Part shown: one piece after another, positions 7,952-16,929 of the stretch | How positions within the stretch are numbered: position 1 is the first letter of the stretch | Layout of the letters: every line of letters begins with the position of its first letter | NCBI GenBank assembly: GCA_900320545.1 | Contig: ONSU01000001.1 | Span: 1 to 64,000, forward strand | DNA: 64,000 nucleotides | Direction: 5' to 3' | DNA from: an uncultured Bacteroidales bacterium | GTDB taxonomy: Bacteria > Bacteroidota > Bacteroidia > Bacteroidales > UBA932 | Notes under the pieces: model-generated | Told to the model about the DNA's origin: nothing | The model's database searches: none | Seen by the model: only the letters and a program-made list of their open reading frames with translations | Made by a program: the position numbers and the translations under genes

Positions 7952-9693
7952 TCCTGCGATACGTTTCTGAGTTCCGTGCGGTAGGCGTTGAATATCCGGG
8001 ATTTGGAGACGAAGCCGACATAAGTGCGGTCGGCCGTGACGACGGGAAGGTTCCAGGCGCCGGTCCGCTCGAACTTGCGCATCACCGTGTCCATTCCGTC
8101 CTCGGGGTGGACATAATCCGGGGCCGAGAGCATATAATTGAACACGTGCGCCTTGTCGTAGAGGTCGGTGCGGAACATATCACGCCGGATGTCGCTGAGG
8201 GTGATGAATCCCTGGAAGCGCTTTTTCCCGTCCAGAACGGGGAAAATGTTGCGGTCGGATCCGGCCACAGCCTCGACCAGTTCGCCGAGCGTGGCATCGA
8301 TGCGGACCGGGGTGAAATCCGTCTCTACGAGGTCGGCGGTCTTCAGGAGGGTCAGCACGGCCTGGTCGCTGTCGTGCGTGAGAAGCTGCCCGGTCTGGGC
8401 GATCCGCTTGGTGTAGATGGAGTATTTCTCGAAGATCCGCATCACCCCGTAAGATATGCCCGAGGTGATGATCAGGGGCACGAAGAGCTGGTAGCCGCCC
8501 GAAATCTCGGCGATCAGGAAGATGGCCGTCATCGGGGCCTGCATCACGCCGGCCATCAGACCGGCCATTCCGACCAGGACGAAATTGGCGGTCGGGACGG
8601 TTCCGGGCAAGATCAGATTGGTCCCGGAAGAGAGCAGATATCCGGCGATGGCACCGACAAAGAGCGTGGGGCCGAACGTTCCGCCGACGCCGCCGCCCGC
8701 ATTGGTAAAGGTCATCGAAAACACCTTCAGCAGCAGCACGAGCGCAAAGAATCCGATGGCGCGAAGCCCGGCCTCCTCCCCGTGCAGCAGCGGGGCGAGC
8801 GATGAATAGCCCTCCCCGTAAAGCGGCGGCAGCAGAAAGACCATCCCGCCCAGCAGGACCGAACAGATCGCCCATTTGATCCATGGATTCCCGAGGCGGC
8901 CGAGCAGATCCTCCAGGAAGAGGGTCATCCGCATGAAATACAGGGAACAGAAGCCGCAGAACACGCCCAGGACCAGGTAGAAAGGAATATTCCGCATCGC
9001 GAACGGGGCGAGCGTGCAGGTAAACTGCGTCGTCTGCCCGAGGCAGAGGTACGACACCACCGTCGCCGACACCGTCGAGACCAGCAGCGGCAGGATCGAC
9101 GACATCGAAATGTTGAACAGAAGAATCTCCAGGGTGAAAAGCACGCCCGCCAGCGGGGCGTTGAAGATGCCCGCCACGGCACCGGCCGCACCGCAGCCCA
9201 GCAGGACGGTCATGTTGCGGTACGAGAGGCCCATATAACGGGCCAAATTGGACCCGAAGGCCGCGCCCGTATAGACGATCGGCGCCTCAGCGCCCACGCT
9301 GCCGCCGAACCCGATGGTAAGGGCGGACGTCAGCAGCGACGACCACATATTGTGCTTTTTGATGCGGGAGTCGTTCTTGGAGACGGCCACCAGCACCTTT
9401 GTGACGCCGTGCCCGATATCATCCCGGACGAGATACCGGACGATCAGGAGCGACAGGAGCATACCGACGCCCGGCAGCACGATGACCAGATACCGGAGCC
9501 ATCCGCCCCCGGATGTAATCCCGGAGAAGAGATGGTGCAGTCCGCCGATGGCCAGTTTGAGACCGACGGCGGCAAGGCCGCAGCAGATTCCGACGACAAG
9601 CGACAGCATGACGAGAATGTTCCGCTCGGGAAGCCGTGACATCAGCTTCCTGAGCGGGCTCCACACCCATTTTACCGACTTGCCCTCCGGCAT
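7948..9693 (-). CDS. CLC-type chloride channel/transporter with C-terminal CBS pair
   Basis: This 581-residue membrane protein has the CLC fold at about 20-440 and two CBS domains at about 455-575, the latter starting near IDATLGELVEAVAG. The family motifs are divergent: GHGVT (94-98) for the GSGIP loop, GAEAP (134-138) for GREGP with the gating glutamate kept at Glu136, and GGTFGP for GxFxP. The residue aligning with the proton glutamate (Glu203 of E. coli ClcA) is Ile190, after the invariant FNAPLAGVLFTLE. CBS domains usually bind adenine nucleotides and gate transport. Whether this is a channel or an exchanger with altered coupling cannot be settled here. Part of an operon with the upstream secreted protein and tex. 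Confidence 0.9.
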   Translation of the reverse strand: MPEGKSVKWVWSPLRKLMSRLPERNILVMLSLVVGICCGLAAVGLKLAIGGLHHLFSGITSGGGWLRYLVIVLPGVGMLLSLLIVRYLVRDDIGHGVTKVLVAVSKNDSRIKKHNMWSSLLTSALTIGFGGSVGAEAPIVYTGAAFGSNLARYMGLSYRNMTVLLGCGAAGAVAGIFNAPLAGVLFTLEILLFNISMSSILPLLVSTVSATVVSYLCLGQTTQFTCTLAPFAMRNIPFYLVLGVFCGFCSLYFMRMTLFLEDLLGRLGNPWIKWAICSVLLGGMVFLLPPLYGEGYSSLAPLLHGEEAGLRAIGFFALVLLLKVFSMTFTNAGGGVGGTFGPTLFVGAIAGYLLSSGTNLILPGTVPTANFVLVGMAGLMAGVMQAPMTAIFLIAEISGGYQLFVPLIITSGISYGVMRIFEKYSIYTKRIAQTGQLLTHDSDQAVLTLLKTADLVETDFTPVRIDATLGELVEAVAGSDRNIFPVLDGKKRFQGFITLSDIRRDMFRTDLYDKAHVFNYMLSAPDYVHPEDGMDTVMRKFERTGAWNLPVVTADRTYVGFVSKSRIFNAYRTELRNVSQE

Positions 9694-9694
9694 C

Positions 9695-11986
9695 CTACCG
9701 GGCCTCCAGGATATTCCAGATCTCGGCCGCGTCGGACAGGCCCTTCAGGGCCCTGTCACGCTCGGCGGCATCGGGACGGGCCATAACGGCGGCGATGCGC
9801 CGGGTGACGCCCAGCGCCTCCCGGACATTGGAACTGCAGCGTCCTGCCGGCAGAGAACTGTCCCACTGGACGTTGAAGTCCTTGGTGAGATTGCGGTAGA
9901 ATTTGGAGATATGGCTGGTCTTGGCGGCGGACAGCTGATCGCGCAGACTGCCGCTCTCCTCCTGATACTGCCTGTGCACGACCAGATAGTCGCGGGCGTC
10001 CAGGATAAACGCCAGGCAATTCTCCAGGGAAGACTTGGCCAGCGCGTACTCCGCCACGTCGCGGAAGGAAGGCTGCAGGTTGTACTCGACCAGTTTCTGG
10101 TTGATGGAAGCCGCCATCGGCTTGTAGGTACGGGCCGCGGAGAGTTCCGCGTCGAGCTCCGTCTTCTGGCGGCGGATTTCCGCGACGAGCGAATCGAACT
10201 CGATCAGACTGCGCTGGAACCCGGCATATTCCCGGCTCTTCGCGACGAAATCGTCCACGCCGGCGCGGTTGCGGAAAGCGACGGCCGGGGTGGTGGGATA
10301 GACGGAGATGAAGTGGTTGTACGACTTTTCCGTCAGGGCCACGCGCATTTCGTCCCTCGTCGCGACCTTGCCCAGCACATCCGGCGTCACGACCTGCTCG
10401 GCGAAATAGGCGGCGTCCGGGGTCGTCCCGATCACATCCTCGTAGGTCCCGGTCGTGATCTTGCCGCAGAGGTCCTTGAACGAGGCGGCCACTTCGGGCC
10501 GGGAAGCCACGTATTCGGAGCCGAGGTCATACAGCCGGGCCGCATCCTTGCAGCCGGTGATGATGCGGTCGGCGTCGGCGATCATCAGGTTCAGGTCCCA
10601 TCCGGGATTCTGGTAGTAGACGCCGTCCTTGATGAAGAACTTGCCGTCCGTCGTTTTGCGGAGCGAGGAAAGCGAATTCCGTACGGAGGTCAGGTAGTTC
10701 CGGATCTCCGTGCAGGACGCGGCGATCGCTTCGGCGCCGCGCACGTCTGCGACCAGGTCCGAGGGCATCTTCTGTGTAGTCAGGAGCACTTTGTAAGGGG
10801 AATTCCCCTCGAGCAGCACCTCGCCGGTGCGGGCGAAATGGCGCCGGACGGCGTCGATGGCCTCTTCATCGGCGAGTTCCTCCGCCTGATAGGACGCCAG
10901 GCCGATCCTGGAGGGAGCACCGGATGCGCCCGACACCATATTCCGGATATCCGGGAGCCAGGCGCTTTCGTAACCGGGCTGGATCTCGACGTAGGTTGAC
11001 TTCCCTTCTGTCTTCAGGGCCATTCCCTCCAGCGGCTTTCCACCGCATATCGATTCGAAATAGCGCTTCTTGAACCTTTCAAAACCGGAATTGGTGAACG
11101 ACGGCAGCCCCAGATAGCGGATAACCGTCATCTGATGCAGGGGCTGCACCTCCAGGACCACGTCTCCGGACCAGGTCTTCACGCCGAATTCGTAAGGAAT
11201 GACCGTCCGGTATCCTTTGAGCCACGTTCCCGTAATGTAGTCGAAATACTCAGCCGCCAGGGTGAAGGAGACCGTCTCCTCGCAGGCGACATAGCCGTAG
11301 TCGTCAAACAGCTTGCGCTCGGTGATCTTTCCCTCGATGCAATTGCGGACCGAGCTGGTCAGATCGGTCAGTTCCGAGCCCTTCTCGTAGGGGATGACCA
11401 TCAGCTCGTCCACCTGGGGATAATAGATCTGCCATTTCCCGTAGGGGCGGCCGTCCGCCGCCGTCGTGCCGTTGACGACGATCTTCTGGGGATAGCCGTA
11501 GCTCAGGTAGGAATAATTGCCGCTGATGTGGCCGTTTGCGTAATTGGCGCTGAACGACTGCTTGTTCATGTCCGCCAGACCGGCCTTGGGGCTTCCCGAA
11601 GGGGTGTAATTGCAGGTCACCAGGCCCGAAAGCTCCCCTTCATAGAAACGGGCCGTGAGCGTGACGTCGACGGCCGCCTTCCAGACGTGCAGGGCGCCGG
11701 CGTCATAGCCGGAAGCGGTATAACTCCGGTGCAGGCGGGCCGATGCGGCGCCGTCCAGCAGGCCGTTTTTGTAATTCGCCTCGATCTGGTAGGTGTCCTC
11801 CCCGGACTTGGCGGTGAAGGTTTTCCGGCCTTCCGGGATCTCCCGGTCGCCGTCCTGGCGGAAGGAGTAGGTCATCGTTCCGGTAAAGTCTCCCACGGTG
11901 GTCTGATAGGAGCGGCTCTGTACCTGCGCGAATGCGGCAGGCAGGGTGCCCGCGAGGACCAGGAATGAAATAAGCAGTCGTTTCAT
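9695..11986 (-). CDS. Secreted protein of unknown function with toggled repeat-like N-terminal half
   Basis: This 763-residue protein has a clear Sec signal peptide (MKRLLISFLVLAGTLPAAFA) and no lipobox. The N-terminal half (about 25-260) is β-rich and has spaced segments such as GDFTGTMTYSF, NYKNGLLDGAAS, YEGELSGLVTCNY and YANGHISGNYSY. They vaguely resemble MORN-type repeats (Y-x-NG-x-x-x-G), though not well enough for a firm call. The C-terminal half is helical and charged. No enzyme motif was recognised. It starts a leftward operon with the CLC transporter (1 bp gap) and tex. Periplasmic or outer-membrane location is inferred from the signal peptide. Confidence 0.7.
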   Translation of the reverse strand: MKRLLISFLVLAGTLPAAFAQVQSRSYQTTVGDFTGTMTYSFRQDGDREIPEGRKTFTAKSGEDTYQIEANYKNGLLDGAASARLHRSYTASGYDAGALHVWKAAVDVTLTARFYEGELSGLVTCNYTPSGSPKAGLADMNKQSFSANYANGHISGNYSYLSYGYPQKIVVNGTTAADGRPYGKWQIYYPQVDELMVIPYEKGSELTDLTSSVRNCIEGKITERKLFDDYGYVACEETVSFTLAAEYFDYITGTWLKGYRTVIPYEFGVKTWSGDVVLEVQPLHQMTVIRYLGLPSFTNSGFERFKKRYFESICGGKPLEGMALKTEGKSTYVEIQPGYESAWLPDIRNMVSGASGAPSRIGLASYQAEELADEEAIDAVRRHFARTGEVLLEGNSPYKVLLTTQKMPSDLVADVRGAEAIAASCTEIRNYLTSVRNSLSSLRKTTDGKFFIKDGVYYQNPGWDLNLMIADADRIITGCKDAARLYDLGSEYVASRPEVAASFKDLCGKITTGTYEDVIGTTPDAAYFAEQVVTPDVLGKVATRDEMRVALTEKSYNHFISVYPTTPAVAFRNRAGVDDFVAKSREYAGFQRSLIEFDSLVAEIRRQKTELDAELSAARTYKPMAASINQKLVEYNLQPSFRDVAEYALAKSSLENCLAFILDARDYLVVHRQYQEESGSLRDQLSAAKTSHISKFYRNLTKDFNVQWDSSLPAGRCSSNVREALGVTRRIAAVMARPDAAERDRALKGLSDAAEIWNILEAR

Positions 11987-12009
11987 TATCGATTAGTTTT
12001 AGAATCTTA

Positions 12010-12017
12010 CAAATATA
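12010..12017 (-). promoter_or_regulatory. -7 element of promoter for the secreted protein/CLC/tex operon
   Basis: Leftward TATATTTG at 12017-12010, 23 nt before the ATG at 11986. The surrounding AATCTTACAAATATA (plus strand) is nearly identical to the promoter at 5718-5725. No clear TTTG was seen at the -33 distance. Confidence 0.5.
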
Positions 12018-12033
12018 CAAATAATTCGCGAAT

Positions 12034-12060
12034 AGATTCCGGGACAGGCCCGGAATGACG
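12034..12060. repeat. Dispersed hairpin repeat, copy 1
   Basis: AGATTCCGGGACAGGCCCGG followed by AATGACG is a near-palindrome of the family seen also at 14541, 32452, 39619, 47855 and 51862. It lies between a terminator and the promoter of the next operon. No gene-encoded mobility function is visible. Confidence 0.6.
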
Positions 12061-12087
12061 AAAAAAGGCGGCCCGGGAGGGACGCCT
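12061..12087 (-). terminator. Intrinsic terminator of the degP-rpoD-argS-ygiQ unit
   Basis: Read leftward: stem AGGCG/CGCCT (12087-12083 with 12070-12066), 12-nt loop, then a run of T opposite A at 12061-12066. It lies just after the stop of the small acidic gene at 12110. Confidence 0.6.
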
Positions 12088-12109
12088 GTATGCTGTATGA
12101 CGGACGGAA

Positions 12110-12472
12110 CTACTCCATCTCGGAATCGGAGCCGTCGGAATACTGGGCGATGTTGTCGTCCGGAAGGGTGTTGCCCTCGGAGTCGCCGCCGCCGGAACCC
12201 TCGTCGCCGTCGTCCTCGTCGCCTTCGAGCCAGCGGGTCAGATCGGCCAGGTCGTCGGTCGGAAGCTGGACCTTTACAAGATATATCGCATCGGGAATCT
12301 CGACGACCACCGCATCGAAGGACGTACCGTCCGGTTTGGGGAACTTGACAATGTCAGGCAGATAATCGCTGAAACCTTTGGGATACTTCTCCGCGAAGGC
12401 GGCCGCAAGCTCCGGCGACATTTTCTCATAACTCACCACGTGTCTTTTCCTGTTGTCTGTGTTCGTTGCCAT
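12110..12472 (-). CDS. Small acidic cytoplasmic protein of unknown function
   Basis: This 120-residue protein has a conserved-looking basic start (MATNTDNRKRHVVSYEKM), a compact middle (LAAAFAEKYPKGFSDYLPDIVKF, residues about 22-44, then β-strands with VVVEIPDAIYLVKVQLP) and a strongly acidic Asp/Glu/Gly/Ser tail of about 35 residues. It has no signal peptide or membrane segment. The tail is reminiscent of protein- or nucleic-acid-mimic tails, but no function is known to me. It sits 5 bp after ygiQ and just before a terminator, so it is the last gene of the housekeeping unit. Confidence 0.75.
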   Translation of the reverse strand: MATNTDNRKRHVVSYEKMSPELAAAFAEKYPKGFSDYLPDIVKFPKPDGTSFDAVVVEIPDAIYLVKVQLPTDDLADLTRWLEGDEDDGDEGSGGGDSEGNTLPDDNIAQYSDGSDSEME

Positions 12473-12477
12473 AGGTC

Positions 12478-14268
12478 TTATTTTTTCTTAAAATGTTTCT
12501 CCGGTGCAATATTAGGTCTTTTTTTGGGATTCCGCACAATATTTTGCGTTTTTTTGAAGAAAAAAGATTTCTGCACTTTTTTCCGCTCGATGTCCCTTTC
12601 CACGAAAACCGGCTCTAAAGTCCTGGGATCCAGCCCCGTATAGTACATTACGGAGGAAGAAGTCATCGGCGTGGGCGTGAAGTCCTGCACCTGGTCCATA
12701 TAAAGCCCCCGGAGGGCCGGATTCCGCGAAAGCGCCTCCATATCCCGCACCGTGCATCCCGGGTGTCCCGAGATGAAATACGGCACGAGCCCCACGTGCG
12801 TCCCCGCCTCGCGGTTGATGCGGTCGAACTCGTCGCGAAGGCGCGTAAATAGCCGGAAGGACGGCTTCCCGAGGTATTTCAGCACGCCGTCCTCGGTGTG
12901 CTCCGGCGCCACCTTGAGGCGGCCCGAAGTGTGATGGAGGACCAGTTCCCGGAGATATTCCTTCCCGGAATCGTCCAGATACCCCTTTTCACCGAGGAAA
13001 AGATCGTATCGGACTCCGCTGCCGACATACGAATGACGCACCCCTTTCACCGCGTCGATCTTGCGGTAGAGGGCCGTCAGGCGGCTGTGGTCCGTCGACA
13101 TATTCCGGCAGAGCGAAGGGAACAGGCACGACTGGCGGCGGCACTTCTCACAAAGGGAAGGATCCTTCCCCCGCAGGCCGTACATATTCGCCGAAGGCGC
13201 CCCCACGTCGGAAATGTTGCCGGCGAATTCGGGATGTTTCGTAAGCCGCTTCACCTCCGCCAGGATCGAGGCCTCGGAGCGGGAAGAAATGAATTTCCCC
13301 TGCTGGAGGGCCAGCGTGCAGAAATTGCAGCCCCCGAAGCACCCCCGGTGGATGCAGATCGAGAATTTGATCATATCGTAAGCCGGGATGCGTTTCCCCT
13401 TATAGCGGGGATGCGGCATCTTGGTGTACGGCAGGTCGCTGTAACTGTCCATCTCCTCCGTCGTCGGCGGCGGGAAGGGCGGATTGATCTGCACGTAGCC
13501 GTCGCCGCAGGGCTCGATGAGCGTATCGGCGTGCAGGAGATTGGCCTGGATCTCGATGGTGTGGTAATTCTCCGCCACCTTCCTTTTGTCCGCCAGGCAG
13601 GCCTCGTAGGAATGCAGGATGATCCGGCCCTCCCCCGCCCGGGGCGTTCCCTTGGCGAAAAAGCCGATCTGCGGAATCTTCCGCATGTCGTGCGGATTGC
13701 GCCGCGCCTCGATGGCCCGGGTCAGTTCCAGCATCACCTTCTCCCCCATCCCGTAGGCGAGATAATCGGCGCCGCTCGAGACGAGAATGGAGGGAAGCAG
13801 GGCGTCTTTCCAGTAGTCGTAATGGGCCAGGCGCCGCATCGACGCCTCGATGCCGCCGATCACCACGGGCACGTCCGGATACAGTTCCTTGAGGATGCGG
13901 GTATAGACATTGACCGCGTAATCGGGACGGGCGCCGGCTTTGCCGTCGGGGGTGTAAGCGTCGTCGTGCCGGAGCCGTTTCGAGGCCGTGTAATGGTTGA
14001 CCATCGAGTCCATCGCGCCCGAATTGAGGGCGAAATAGAGCCGCGGCCGGCCGAGTTTGCGGAAGTCCCTGAGGTCGTCCCGCCAGTTGGGCTGGGGCAC
14101 GACGGCAACGCGGTAACCCCATTTCTGGAGCCACCGCGAAAGGACTGCGCTGCCGAAAGAGGGATGGTCCACGAACGCATCCCCGGTGAAGAAGATCACA
14201 TCGATGTAATCCCATCCGAGGGCGTCCACCTCCTTTTTGGAGGTCGGGATCATCGGGGCGTCCGTCAT
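12478..14268 (-). CDS. ygiQ: YgiQ family radical SAM protein
   Basis: This 596-residue protein shows the family order: an N-terminal cobalamin-binding-like/UPF0313 part (about 1-290) and a radical SAM core with the cluster motif CxxxCxxC in GCFGGCNFCTLALQQG, i.e. Cys310, Cys314 and Cys317. A cysteine-rich insertion follows (CEKCRRQSCLFPSLC, about 375-390). The C-terminus is lysine-rich (about the last 30 residues). The family is widespread and its reaction has not been established. The start codon lies 1 bp after the argS stop and translation is probably coupled. Confidence 0.92.
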   Translation of the reverse strand: MTDAPMIPTSKKEVDALGWDYIDVIFFTGDAFVDHPSFGSAVLSRWLQKWGYRVAVVPQPNWRDDLRDFRKLGRPRLYFALNSGAMDSMVNHYTASKRLRHDDAYTPDGKAGARPDYAVNVYTRILKELYPDVPVVIGGIEASMRRLAHYDYWKDALLPSILVSSGADYLAYGMGEKVMLELTRAIEARRNPHDMRKIPQIGFFAKGTPRAGEGRIILHSYEACLADKRKVAENYHTIEIQANLLHADTLIEPCGDGYVQINPPFPPPTTEEMDSYSDLPYTKMPHPRYKGKRIPAYDMIKFSICIHRGCFGGCNFCTLALQQGKFISSRSEASILAEVKRLTKHPEFAGNISDVGAPSANMYGLRGKDPSLCEKCRRQSCLFPSLCRNMSTDHSRLTALYRKIDAVKGVRHSYVGSGVRYDLFLGEKGYLDDSGKEYLRELVLHHTSGRLKVAPEHTEDGVLKYLGKPSFRLFTRLRDEFDRINREAGTHVGLVPYFISGHPGCTVRDMEALSRNPALRGLYMDQVQDFTPTPMTSSSVMYYTGLDPRTLEPVFVERDIERKKVQKSFFFKKTQNIVRNPKKRPNIAPEKHFKKK

Positions 14269-14269
14269 A

Positions 14270-16042
14270 CTACATCCGCTCGGGGAGTTCGATGCCCAGG
14301 ATGCCCATCGCCTTGACGAGGACGTCCGCGACCGTGCGGATCAGAGCGAGCCGCCAGGCGCGGACCGCTTCGTCCGGCTCCTGCAGGATCCGGGTGTCGT
14401 GGTAGTACTGGTTGAATTCCTTCGCCAGGTCGTAGGCGTAATTCGCCACGAGGGCCGGGGAAAGGGCCGCGACCGCTTCCGCGACCTTGCCGGGATACGC
14501 GCTCAGGATCCGGATCAGCCGGATTTCCTTGGGAGAAATCCCGTCATTCCGGACTTGCGCCGGAATCTCTCCCGCTTTCCGCAGGATCGAACGGATCCGG
14601 GCGTGCGTATACTGGATGAAGGGGCCGGTATTGCCGTTGAAGTCGATGGACTCCTTCGGATCGAAGAGCATCGTCTTGCGGGGATCGACCTTGATGATGA
14701 AGTACTTCAGGGCGCCGAGGCCGATCATCCGGTAGAGCCGCTCCTTCTCGTCGGCGGAAATGTCGTCGAGCTTGCCGCTCTCCTCCGAGGTCGCCTTCGC
14801 CTCCAGATACATCTTCTCCAGCAGGTCGTCCGCGTCCACGACCGTCCCCTCGCGGGATTTCATCTTCCCCTCGGGGAGTTCCACCATCCCGTAGGAAAGG
14901 TGATAGATGCGGTCGGACCAGTCGAAGCCCAGTTTCTTGAGGATCAGTTTCAGGACCTGGAAGTGATAGTCCTGCTCATTGCCGACCACGTAGACGTGCG
15001 AGTCGAGATGACACTCCGAGAAGCGCCGCTCGGCCGTGCCGAGGTCCTGGGTGATATAGACCGAGGTGCCGTCGCCGCGGAGCACGAGCTTGCGGTCGAG
15101 GCCGTCGGCGGTGAGGTCGCACCAGACGGAACCGTCGGGATCGGTGGTGAAAACGCCGGTCTCCAGGCCCTTCTGGACGAGTTCTTTCCCGAGCAGATAG
15201 GTCTGCGACTCGTAATACACCTTGTCGAATGAGATGCCGAGGGCCCTGTAGGTCTCGTCGAAACCGGCGAATACCCAGCCGTTCATCATCTTCCACAGGT
15301 CGCGAACCTCCCTGTCGCCCTGCTCCCATTTCACGAGCATCTCGTGGGCCTCCTTGATGGACGGGGCTTCTTTCCTGGCCTCGTCCTCGCTCATTCCGCC
15401 GTCCGTCAGCGCCTTGACTTCGCTCTTGTAGAGTTTGTCGAACGCCACATAGCAGTCGCCGACGAGGTGGTCGCCCTTGATGCCGGTGCTCTCCGGGGTC
15501 TTCCCGCCGAAGAGTTTCTTCCACGCGAGCATCGACTTGCAGATGTGCACGCCGCGGTCGTTGACGAGGGTGGCCTTGATGACGTTGTCGCCTCCGGCGG
15601 CGAGAAGGCGGGAAACGCTGTCGCCGAGGAGGTTGTTGCGGATGTGACCGAGGTGGAGGGGCTTGTTGGTGTTGGGAGAGGAGAATTCGACCATCACGGT
15701 CTTCCCGGTGGCGGGCAGTTGCCCGAAATTCTCCGCCGCGGCGATGTCATCGAGCACTTCCGCCCAGTAAAGCGGCGAAAGCACGATGTTCAGGAATCCC
15801 TTGACGACATTGGTCGACGCCACTTCGGGGACATTCTCCCCCAGCCAGGCGCCGATCTCTCCCGCCGTCTGCTCGGGACCTTTGCGGGAGGTGCGTAAAA
15901 GAGGAAAGACGACCAGGGTATAGTCGCCTTCGAACTCTTTGCGGGTCGGCTGTATCTGCAGGAGCGAAGCGTCCACTTCGGCTCCATAGAGTGCCTTGAC
16001 GGCTTCTGAAGCCTTCGCGGCCAGCAACTTCCCGGGCTCCAT
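14270..16042 (-). CDS. argS: Arginyl-tRNA synthetase with a repeat-derived insertion
   Basis: This 590-residue class I synthetase attaches Arg to tRNA-Arg. It has the N-terminal additional domain (about 1-100), the HIGH motif as HLGH (residues 130-133, in NKPLHLGHIRNN), the catalytic core and a C-terminal anticodon-binding helical domain ending in GIELPERM. A degenerate KMSKS block is present as MKSREGTVVD. Residues about 492-501 (AQVRNDGIS) are encoded by one copy of a dispersed hairpin repeat (14541-14568), inserted in frame at the start of the anticodon-binding domain. The ATG shares one base with the rpoD stop. The gene appears functional. Confidence 0.96.
   Translation of the reverse strand: MEPGKLLAAKASEAVKALYGAEVDASLLQIQPTRKEFEGDYTLVVFPLLRTSRKGPEQTAGEIGAWLGENVPEVASTNVVKGFLNIVLSPLYWAEVLDDIAAAENFGQLPATGKTVMVEFSSPNTNKPLHLGHIRNNLLGDSVSRLLAAGGDNVIKATLVNDRGVHICKSMLAWKKLFGGKTPESTGIKGDHLVGDCYVAFDKLYKSEVKALTDGGMSEDEARKEAPSIKEAHEMLVKWEQGDREVRDLWKMMNGWVFAGFDETYRALGISFDKVYYESQTYLLGKELVQKGLETGVFTTDPDGSVWCDLTADGLDRKLVLRGDGTSVYITQDLGTAERRFSECHLDSHVYVVGNEQDYHFQVLKLILKKLGFDWSDRIYHLSYGMVELPEGKMKSREGTVVDADDLLEKMYLEAKATSEESGKLDDISADEKERLYRMIGLGALKYFIIKVDPRKTMLFDPKESIDFNGNTGPFIQYTHARIRSILRKAGEIPAQVRNDGISPKEIRLIRILSAYPGKVAEAVAALSPALVANYAYDLAKEFNQYYHDTRILQEPDEAVRAWRLALIRTVADVLVKAMGILGIELPERM
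14541..14568. repeat. Dispersed hairpin repeat, copy 2, inside argS
   Basis: CCGTCATTCCGGACTTGCGC followed by CGGAATCT, in the opposite orientation to copy 1. ATTCCGG and CCGGAAT form the stem. It is read in frame by argS. Confidence 0.65.
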
Positions 16043-16902
16043 TATCCGAGGTAGCCCTTGAGAAGTTTGCTGCGTGAAGGGCTCTTGAGCCGGCGGATGG
16101 CCTTCTCTTTGATCTGGCGTACACGCTCGCGGGTAAGGCCGAAGCGTTCACCGATCTCCTCGAGGGTCATCTCCTGGCATCCGATGCCGAAGAAGGATTT
16201 GATGATCTCCCGCTCGCGGTCGCTCAGGGTGGAGAGAGCCCGCTCGATCTCGGTGTTGAGACTCTCGTTCACCAGCCCTTTGTCGGCGGAAGGAGAATCG
16301 TCGTTGGGGAGCACGTCGAGAAGGGAGTTGTCTTCGCCTTCCACGAACGGGGCGTCGACGCTGACGTGACGGCCCGAGACGCGGAGGGTGTCGGAAATCT
16401 TGTCCTTCGGTACGTCGATCATCTCGGAGAGTTCCTCGTTGGAGGGCTGCCGCTCGTTCTCCTGCTCGAACTTGGAGAGGGCTTTGTTGATCTTGTTCAG
16501 GGAGCCCACCTGGTTGAGCGGGAGCCGGACGATGCGGGACTGCTCGGCGAGGGCCTGCAGGATGCTCTGGCGGATCCACCACACGGCGTAGGAGATAAAT
16601 TTGAAGCCGCGGGTCTCATCGAATTTTTCGGCGGCCTTGATCAGGCCGAGATTGCCTTCGTTGATCAGGTCCGGAAGACTCAGGCCCTGGTTCTGATACT
16701 GTTTCGCTACGGAAACGACGAACCTCAGATTGGCCCTGGTGAGTTTCTCCAGCGCTTCCTGGTCACCCTTGCGGATCCGCTGGGCGAGTTCCACTTCCTC
16801 TTCCGGCGACACCAGTTCCTCGCGGCCGATCTCCTGGAGATACTTGTCCAGAGAGGCGCTCTCGCGATTGGTGATCGACTTGGTAATTTTAAGTTGTCTC
16901 AT
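16042..16902 (-). CDS. rpoD: Primary sigma factor RpoD of the short Bacteroidetes type
   Basis: This 286-residue sigma-70 has regions 1.2 ([20 protein letters not shown], about 17-36), 2 ([20 protein letters not shown] and [13 protein letters not shown], about 86-120), 3 and 4. The last includes the helix-turn-helix [20 protein letters not shown] (about 246-265). It lacks the long region 1.1 and non-conserved region of proteobacterial RpoD, as is normal for Bacteroidetes. It directs RNA polymerase to the TTTG/TAnnTTTG promoters seen throughout the window. It lies 27 bp after degP and overlaps argS by one base, so it probably shares the degP transcript or has an internal promoter. Confidence 0.97.
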   Translation of the reverse strand: MRQLKITKSITNRESASLDKYLQEIGREELVSPEEEVELAQRIRKGDQEALEKLTRANLRFVVSVAKQYQNQGLSLPDLINEGNLGLIKAAEKFDETRGFKFISYAVWWIRQSILQALAEQSRIVRLPLNQVGSLNKINKALSKFEQENERQPSNEELSEMIDVPKDKISDTLRVSGRHVSVDAPFVEGEDNSLLDVLPNDDSPSADKGLVNESLNTEIERALSTLSDREREIIKSFFGIGCQEMTLEEIGERFGLTRERVRQIKEKAIRRLKSPSRSKLLKGYLG

Positions 16903-16929
16903 TCTATAATTAATGTTGGTATTTCCTGT

